A stretch of 64,000 nucleotides of DNA from Lolium rigidum (taxonomy: Eukaryota > Streptophyta > Magnoliopsida > Poales > Poaceae). The stretch covers positions 351,707,696-351,771,695 of the forward strand of contig NC_061513.1 in the NCBI RefSeq assembly GCF_022539505.1, written 5' to 3'. The position numbers were made by a program, and so were the translations under genes. The notes beneath the pieces are model-generated. The model was not told the DNA's origin. It searched no databases and was given only the letters and a program-made list of their open reading frames with translations. How positions within the stretch are numbered: the stretch's first letter is position 1; each line of letters opens with the position of its first letter. Of the stretch, positions 58,599 through 64,000 are shown piece after piece.

Positions 58599-59783
58599 TC
58601 TTCGGAGAACCAACCATCACTGACATAGATGATCTCGTCATTCGCGAGAGAGCTCTTCATGTTATGTGGCGGCAAAAGACTCAGGTAACCACTGATCACC
58701 TCATGTAAATTATTTTGATCACACATGCATTCACTAACAGACATGTCTCTTCTTCCCTTTCTCCACATGTAGCCACCAGTGCTGCTTCACACGGCCCTGC
58801 ACCACCTCTCCTTCACTCATTACCATAGAGTATGGTTGTTAAGACGAGCAGTTGAGCACCTGGAAAAACATGCACGAAATAGAAAATCAAAATTTAAATA
58901 GAAAACTGAAAGGAAGAACTATTTAAGAACGTTACATCCAAATCATTGATACATACTCTCGCATTCAACACCAAAAAATGGAACACATATAGTGGATGAA
59001 AAACTGGGATAAATTTCTCTCCCGTTACTCTAGTATTCATTCTTAACATAGCATGAGAAATTCAGAATTTTCATGGATTCTATCTGTCACACTTCATTTT
59101 GTTCACGGATGCAAACAAGCAAATGTTCTGGCTGGAAGGAATCTCGGACGGTCCAAGCAACCAAGATCTATTCGGCCACACAAAGCATGAGGGGAGGGGT
59201 GAATGAGTTATGCTGCCTACCTAGTTAAGAAATTGCCTCCCGTACCCCTAGCTGAAACCCAGTCCGATCAGCCGCACTAATTTGCCGCACAATGCATGAG
59301 GGGAAGGGCAAGAAATCTATTTGAAATTGCCACTGTCTGGAAAATGATTGTTTTAATCAGTAACCATAACATGAAAAATATCACAAAAGCAAAGAAGAAA
59401 TCTGAAAACTGATTAAGTCAAATAACACCTCTCCAGCAGCAAGTGTGTGGTGAGTGGGCAACATCTCTCCTTGGCTCCGTGATCTCGTCCATCTCTTTAG
59501 CAACTCTGTACAAAAATCACAAGAATAATCTTAAATCTATTTTTTTAGAACCGCTAGAGGCTGAACAATCTAGCACAAATATATTATCTGATGGAAGAAC
59601 AAGGTATGTATATCCAAAAACTATTATCTGATGTGCGAGTCTGAAACAATCTAGCATAAATATTTTTTTTCATGAATCACTCATCTATTTAGTGCTAAAC
59701 TGTAGCTAAATTTCAGAAAAAAAGAAGCTATATTGAGTAGAATGAATATTTGTACATGGATTAATATTTCCATGCAACCCGCT
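58599..59783. other. No gene seen
   Basis: AT-rich, presumed Helitron interior. Short ORFs without family resemblance. Confidence 0.3.
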
Positions 59784-59851
59784 TAGGAGGCTGTAGTTTC
59801 AGCCGAGTTGTCCTAGTAACATTGTGGACAAACTTAGAAACGATGGATCAG
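59784..59851 (+). repeat. Exact 68-bp copy of 49977-50044
   Basis: An isolated piece of the 3' flank of the PIR2-like gene, with unrelated sequence on both sides. Confidence 0.95.
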
Positions 59852-60139
59852 AACCGAACTTTACAGCAGCCCCTCCCCGAACCCCTCTCTCTCCACCGCT
59901 CCTCTTCTGACTGTTGACCAAGGAAGGCCGGGCCGAACCCGATCCTTCTCCAGCGGCTCTGCCGGCCGGAGATGGAGAGGGGGACGCGCCGGAGTAGATG
60001 CTAGGTGTAAATCTAGGGTTCTCGGCGAGTTGCCGTTGTATTGGAGTAGTCTGCCAGCTCTTTCGGGCAAGATCTGGTGCGGGCGGCGGTGGTGGCGGCG
60101 CGGCATCGAGCTTCGGCGGTCGGAGACGGCGGCGCTCCA
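59852..60139 (-). pseudogene. GC-rich exon-like fragment cut by an LTR
   Basis: On the minus strand an open frame reads ERRRLRPPKLDAAPPPPPPA through SLVNSQKRSGGERG. No family recognised. The ATG apparent at 60140 uses the terminal base of the adjoining LTR, so it is a junction product and the true upstream part is missing. Confidence 0.3.
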
Positions 60140-60297
60140 TGATGGCGTGTATTTCACACGTTCGTTGGGCAACCCCAAGAGGAAGGTATGATGCGCACAG
60201 CAGCAAGTTTTCCCTCAGAAAGAAACCAAGGTTTATCGAACCAGGAGGAGCCAAGAAGCACGTTGAAGGTTGATGGCGGCGGGATGTAGTGCGCGCA
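60140..60297 (-). mobile_element. Gypsy LTR end, truncated at assembly gap
   Basis: 158 bp almost identical to 60969-61126, the terminal part of the Athila-type LTR, running into Ns. Confidence 0.88.
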
Positions 60298-60397
60298 NNN
60301 NNNNNNNNNNNNNNNNNNNNNNNNNNNNNNNNNNNNNNNNNNNNNNNNNNNNNNNNNNNNNNNNNNNNNNNNNNNNNNNNNNNNNNNNNNNNNNNNN
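60298..60397. other. Assembly gap, 100 N
   Basis: Exactly 100 Ns, usually a placeholder for unknown length. Confidence 0.98.
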
Positions 60398-60968
60398 TCG
60401 TCGTCAAAGCGTGCGCAACCAAGACGATGAAAGCAGGAGAAACATGCACCATCGATGTTGTCGACGAAGCAACCGGCAGGCCGCCGGAGCCCGGCAAGAA
60501 CGCCCACCAAGTTTGTCGGCCAATGCGGAGCCGTTGTTAGAGACAACGTCTCGATCACCCGCTGCAGGAGTGGAATGAGCCAAAGAAGGCACGTGTTGGT
60601 TTCACTTTTGTCGAGCAGAGAGAAAAAAAACATTGCTTCAACAAGCTTATGGAACATTTCTGTTCTACCTCCGGAATACCGCAAATACGATGAGGAGGGT
60701 AACAAGATTGCGGAAAACAAGAAGAGGCGCAAGCTAGTCAAACGAGTTCGCTCTTTCTAGGATGGCCAACGCATTCCGGAAATACAAGCAAAATCTAGCC
60801 CATGACTTTGTCAACCAGGGCAAGACTCCGGATTTCAAAGGACAATATGAGAAACTGCAACATGATTGGCCAGAATTTGTGAAGCAAAAGAAATCGGAGC
60901 AGTTCCTTGAACTATCGAAAAAAAATAAGGAAAATGCGGCCAAGAAGGAGTACAATCATAAAATGGGG
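60398..60968 (+). pseudogene. CACTA-type transposase-associated protein remnant
   Basis: Forward strand. TMKAGETCTIDVVDEATGRP, then in shifted frames KFVGQCGAVVRDNVSIT, EWNEPKKARVGFTFVEQ, LPPEYRKYDEEGNKIAENKK and the open piece 60762-60971: MANAFRKYKQNLAHDFVNQG, KTPDF, QHDWPEFVKQKKSEQFLELS, KKNKENAAKKEYNHKMG. This is the pattern of the plant Ptta/En/Spm transposase family (Transposase_24) of CACTA elements. Frameshifts near 60500, 60590 and 60750. The conserved GPGGY-like ending is replaced by a Gypsy LTR inserted at 60969. Confidence 0.75.
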
Positions 60969-62568
60969 TGATGGCGTGTATTTCACACGTTCGTTGGGCA
61001 ACCCCAAGAGGAAGGTATGATGCGCACAGCAGCAAGTTTTCCCTCAGAAAGAAACCAAGGTTTATCGAACCAGGAGGAGCCAAGAAGCACGTTGAAGGTT
61101 GATGGCGGCGGGATGTAGTGCGGCGCAACACCGTAGATTCCGGCGCCAACGTGGAACCCGCACAACACAACCAAACTACTTTGCCCCAACGAAACAGCTG
61201 AGGTTGTCAATCTCACCGGCTTGCTGTAACAAAGGATTAACCGTATTGTGTGGAAGATGATTGTTTGCAGAGAAAACAAGTAGAAACAAGTATTGCAAGA
61301 GATTGTATTTCAAGAAAGAGAATTGGACCGGGGTCCACAGCTCACTAGAGGTGTCTCTCCCATAAGACGAACAAGCATGTTGGGTGAACAAATTACAGCT
61401 TGGGCAATTGACAAATAAAGAGAGCATGACAATGCACATACATATCATGATGAGTATAGTGAGATTTAATTGGGCATTACGACAAAGTACATAGACCGCC
61501 ATCCAACCGCATCTATGCCTAAAAAGTCCACCTTCAGAGTTATCATCCGAACCCCTCCAGCATTAAGTTGCAAGCAACGTACAATTGCATTAAGTATGGT
61601 GCGTAATGTAATCAACAACTACATCCTTAGACATAGCATCAATGTTTTATCCCTAGTGGCAACAAAGACAACACAACCTTAGAACTTTCTCGTCACCGTC
61701 CCATGTGTCAATGCAGCATGAACCCACTATCGAGCATAAGTACTCCCTCTTGGAGTTAAAAGCATCTACTTGGCCGGAGCATCTACTAATAACGGAGAGC
61801 ATGCAAGATCATAAACAACACATAAGCATAACTTTGATAATCAACATAACAAGTATTCTCTATTCATCGGATCCCAACAAACGCAACATATAGAATTACA
61901 TATAGATGATCTTGATCATGATAGGCAGCTCACAAGATCCGACAATGATAGCACAATGGGGAGAAGACAACCATCTAGCTACCGCTATGGACCCATAGTC
62001 CAGGGGTAGACTACTCACTCATCACTCCGGAGGCGACCATGGCGGTGTAGAGTCCTCCGGGAGATGATTCCCCTCTCCGGCAGGGTGCCGGAGGCGATCT
62101 CCGTGATCCCCCGAGATGGGATCGGCGGCGACGGCGTCTCAGCAATGTTTTCCGTATCGTGGCTCTCGGCACCGGGGGTTTCGTCACGGAGGCTATTTGT
62201 AGGCGGAAGGGCAAGTCAAGAGGCGGCACGGGGGCCCACACCACAGGCCGGCGCGCGCCAGGGGGGGCCGCGCCGCCCTAGGGTTTGGCGCCCCGTGGCC
62301 CCTCTTCGTCTCTCCTTCGGACTTCGGAAGCTTCGTGAGAAAATAGGCCTCCGGGCTTTTATTTCGTCCAATTCCGAGAATATTTCTTTACTAGGATTTC
62401 TGAAACCAAAAACAGCAGTAAAACAAAGAATCGGCACTTCGGCATCTTGTTAATAGGTTAGTTCCGTAAAATGCACGAATATGATATAAAGTGTGCATAA
62501 AACATGTAGATAACATCAATAATGTGGCATGGAACACAAGAAATTATCGATACGTTGGAGACGTATCA
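60969..62568 (-). repeat. Gypsy 3' LTR, 1600 bp
   Basis: Minus strand TGATACGTCTCCAACGTATC to GTGAAATACACGCCATCA. A GC-rich block lies at 62200-62310. Sabrina/Fatima-like by sequence style; family not assigned. Confidence 0.85.
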
Positions 62569-62583
62569 GCATCCCTAAGCTTA
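62569..62583 (-). other. Gypsy polypurine tract
   Basis: taagcttagggatgc on the minus strand, directly before the LTR. Confidence 0.75.
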
Positions 62584-64000
62584 GTTCTCGCTCGTCCCGA
62601 GCAGGTAAAACGATAACAAAGATAATTTCTGGAGTGACATGCCATCATAAACTTGATCATACTATTTGTAAAGCATATGTAGAGAATGCAGCGATCAAAA
62701 CAATGTGTATGACATGAGTAAACAAGTGAATCATAAAGCAAAGACTTTTCATGAATAGCACTTCAAGACAAGCATCAATAAGTCTTGCATAAGAGTTAAC
62801 TCATAAAGCAATAATTCGAAGTAAAGGTATTGAAGCAACACAAAAGAAGATTAAGTTTCAGCAGTTGCTTTCAACTTGTAACATGTATATCTCATGGATA
62901 TTGTCAACATAGAGTAATATAATAAGTGCAATAAGCAAGTATGTAAGAATCAATGCACAGCTCACACAAGTGTTTGCTTCTTGAGGTGGAGAGAAATAGG
63001 TGAACTGACTCAACATAAAAGTAAAGAGAATGGTCCTCATAGAGGAAAAGCATCGATTGCTATATTTGTGCTAGAGCTTTGATTTTGAAAACATGAAACA
63101 ATTTTGTCAACGGTAGTAATAAAGCATATGCATCATGTAAATTATATCTTATAAGTTGCAAGCCTCATGCATAGTGTACTAATAGTGCTCGCACCTTGTC
63201 CTAATTAGCTTGGACTACCCGGATTATCACCGCAATACATATGCTTTAACCAAGTATCACAAAGGGGTACCTCTATGCCGCCCGTACAAAGGTCTAAGGA
63301 GAAAGCTCGCATTTGGATTTCTCGCTTTTGATTATTCTCAACTTAGACATCCATACCGGGACAACATAGACAACAGATAATGGACTCCTCTTTTAATGCT
63401 TTAAGCATTCAACAACAATTAATTCTTTTCTCATTAGAGATTTGAGGATGTTTGTCCAAAACTGAAACTTCCACCATGGAACATGGCTTTAGTTAGCGGC
63501 CCAATGTTCTTCTCTCACAATATGCATGCTCAAACCATTCAACTCAGTGTAGATCGCCCTTACTTCCGACAAGACGAACATGCATAGCAACTCACATGAA
63601 ATTCAACAATGAGTTGATGGCGTTCCCAAGCAAACATGGTTATCGCACAACAAGCAACTTAATAAGAGATAAAGTGCATAATTACATATTCAATACCACA
63701 ATAGTTTTTAAGCTATTTGTCCCATGAGCTATATATTGCAAAGGTGAATGATGGAATTTTAAAGGTAGCACTCAAGCAATTTACTTTGGAATGGCTGGAA
63801 AATACCATGTAGTAGGTAGGTATGGTGGACACAAATGGCATAGTGGTTGGCTCAAGTATTTTGGATGCATGAGAAGTATTCCCTCTCGATACAAGGTTTA
63901 GGCTAGCAAGGTTATTTGAGGCAAACACAAGGATGAACTAGTACAGCAAAACTCACATAAAAGACATATTGAAAGCATTATAATACTCTATACCGTCTTC

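Larger units (their letters stand above)
60969..64000 (-). mobile_element. Athila-type Gypsy, 3' part, runs off window
   Basis: 3' LTR 60969-62568, polypurine tract 62569-62583, then 3' untranslated interior to the window end, all on the minus strand. No ORF is expected in this part and none is seen. The interior shares blocks with the first Gypsy at 27.1-27.3 kb. Confidence 0.85.

Overview
The window is plant nuclear DNA. Repeat content points to a grass of the Triticeae or close Pooideae (wheat, Aegilops, barley, rye type). The evidence is Angela/BARE-like Copia LTRs, high-copy Athila-type Gypsy LTRs, Stowaway MITEs, CACTA remnants, Helitron termini and a grass-type PIR2-like/DUF3615 gene. 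I cannot name the species. A run of exactly 100 Ns marks one scaffold gap.

Layout. 0-3 kb: a decayed proline/serine-rich exon, a higher-order 50-bp satellite-like array and, just downstream, a broken B3-domain gene. 3-5 kb: AT-rich intergenic sequence. 5.1-8.9 kb: a foldback element built of a dozen small GGCGCC hairpins and split by a 2.5-kb solo LTR. 8.9-9.9 kb: a Copia 5' end on the minus strand. 9.9-12.7 kb: a diverged copy of the 3' flank of the 47-49.6 kb gene, split by a 2-kb Harbinger-like element that carries its own 320-codon ORF. 12.7-14.7 kb: an orphan Copia LTR. 14.7-35.2 kb: a zinc-knuckle/DUF4283-type pseudogene split by an 18.4-kb block, which is a pol-less Athila-type Gypsy itself interrupted by a young, structurally complete but non-coding Copia. 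35.7-41.0 kb: a Helitron carrying a FAR1-bearing Pack-MULE and casein kinase 1 exons. 41.6-44.6 kb: part of an LTR element with in-frame tandem repeats. 47.0-49.6 kb: the only gene that looks intact, with three exons (771 aa). 50-60 kb: MITEs, two Helitron 3' ends, degenerate tandem arrays and two exons of a poly(A)-binding protein gene. 60-64 kb: a CACTA transposase remnant and an Athila-type Gypsy running off the window end.

There is no operon-like gene cooperation here. The biology is of nested transposition, gene-fragment capture and decay around a single probable host gene. Nesting gives a relative order: DUF4283-type gene, then Gypsy (LTRs about 2% different by eye), then Copia (about three substitutions between LTRs). 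All homology calls come from reading the sequence; no database search was made.
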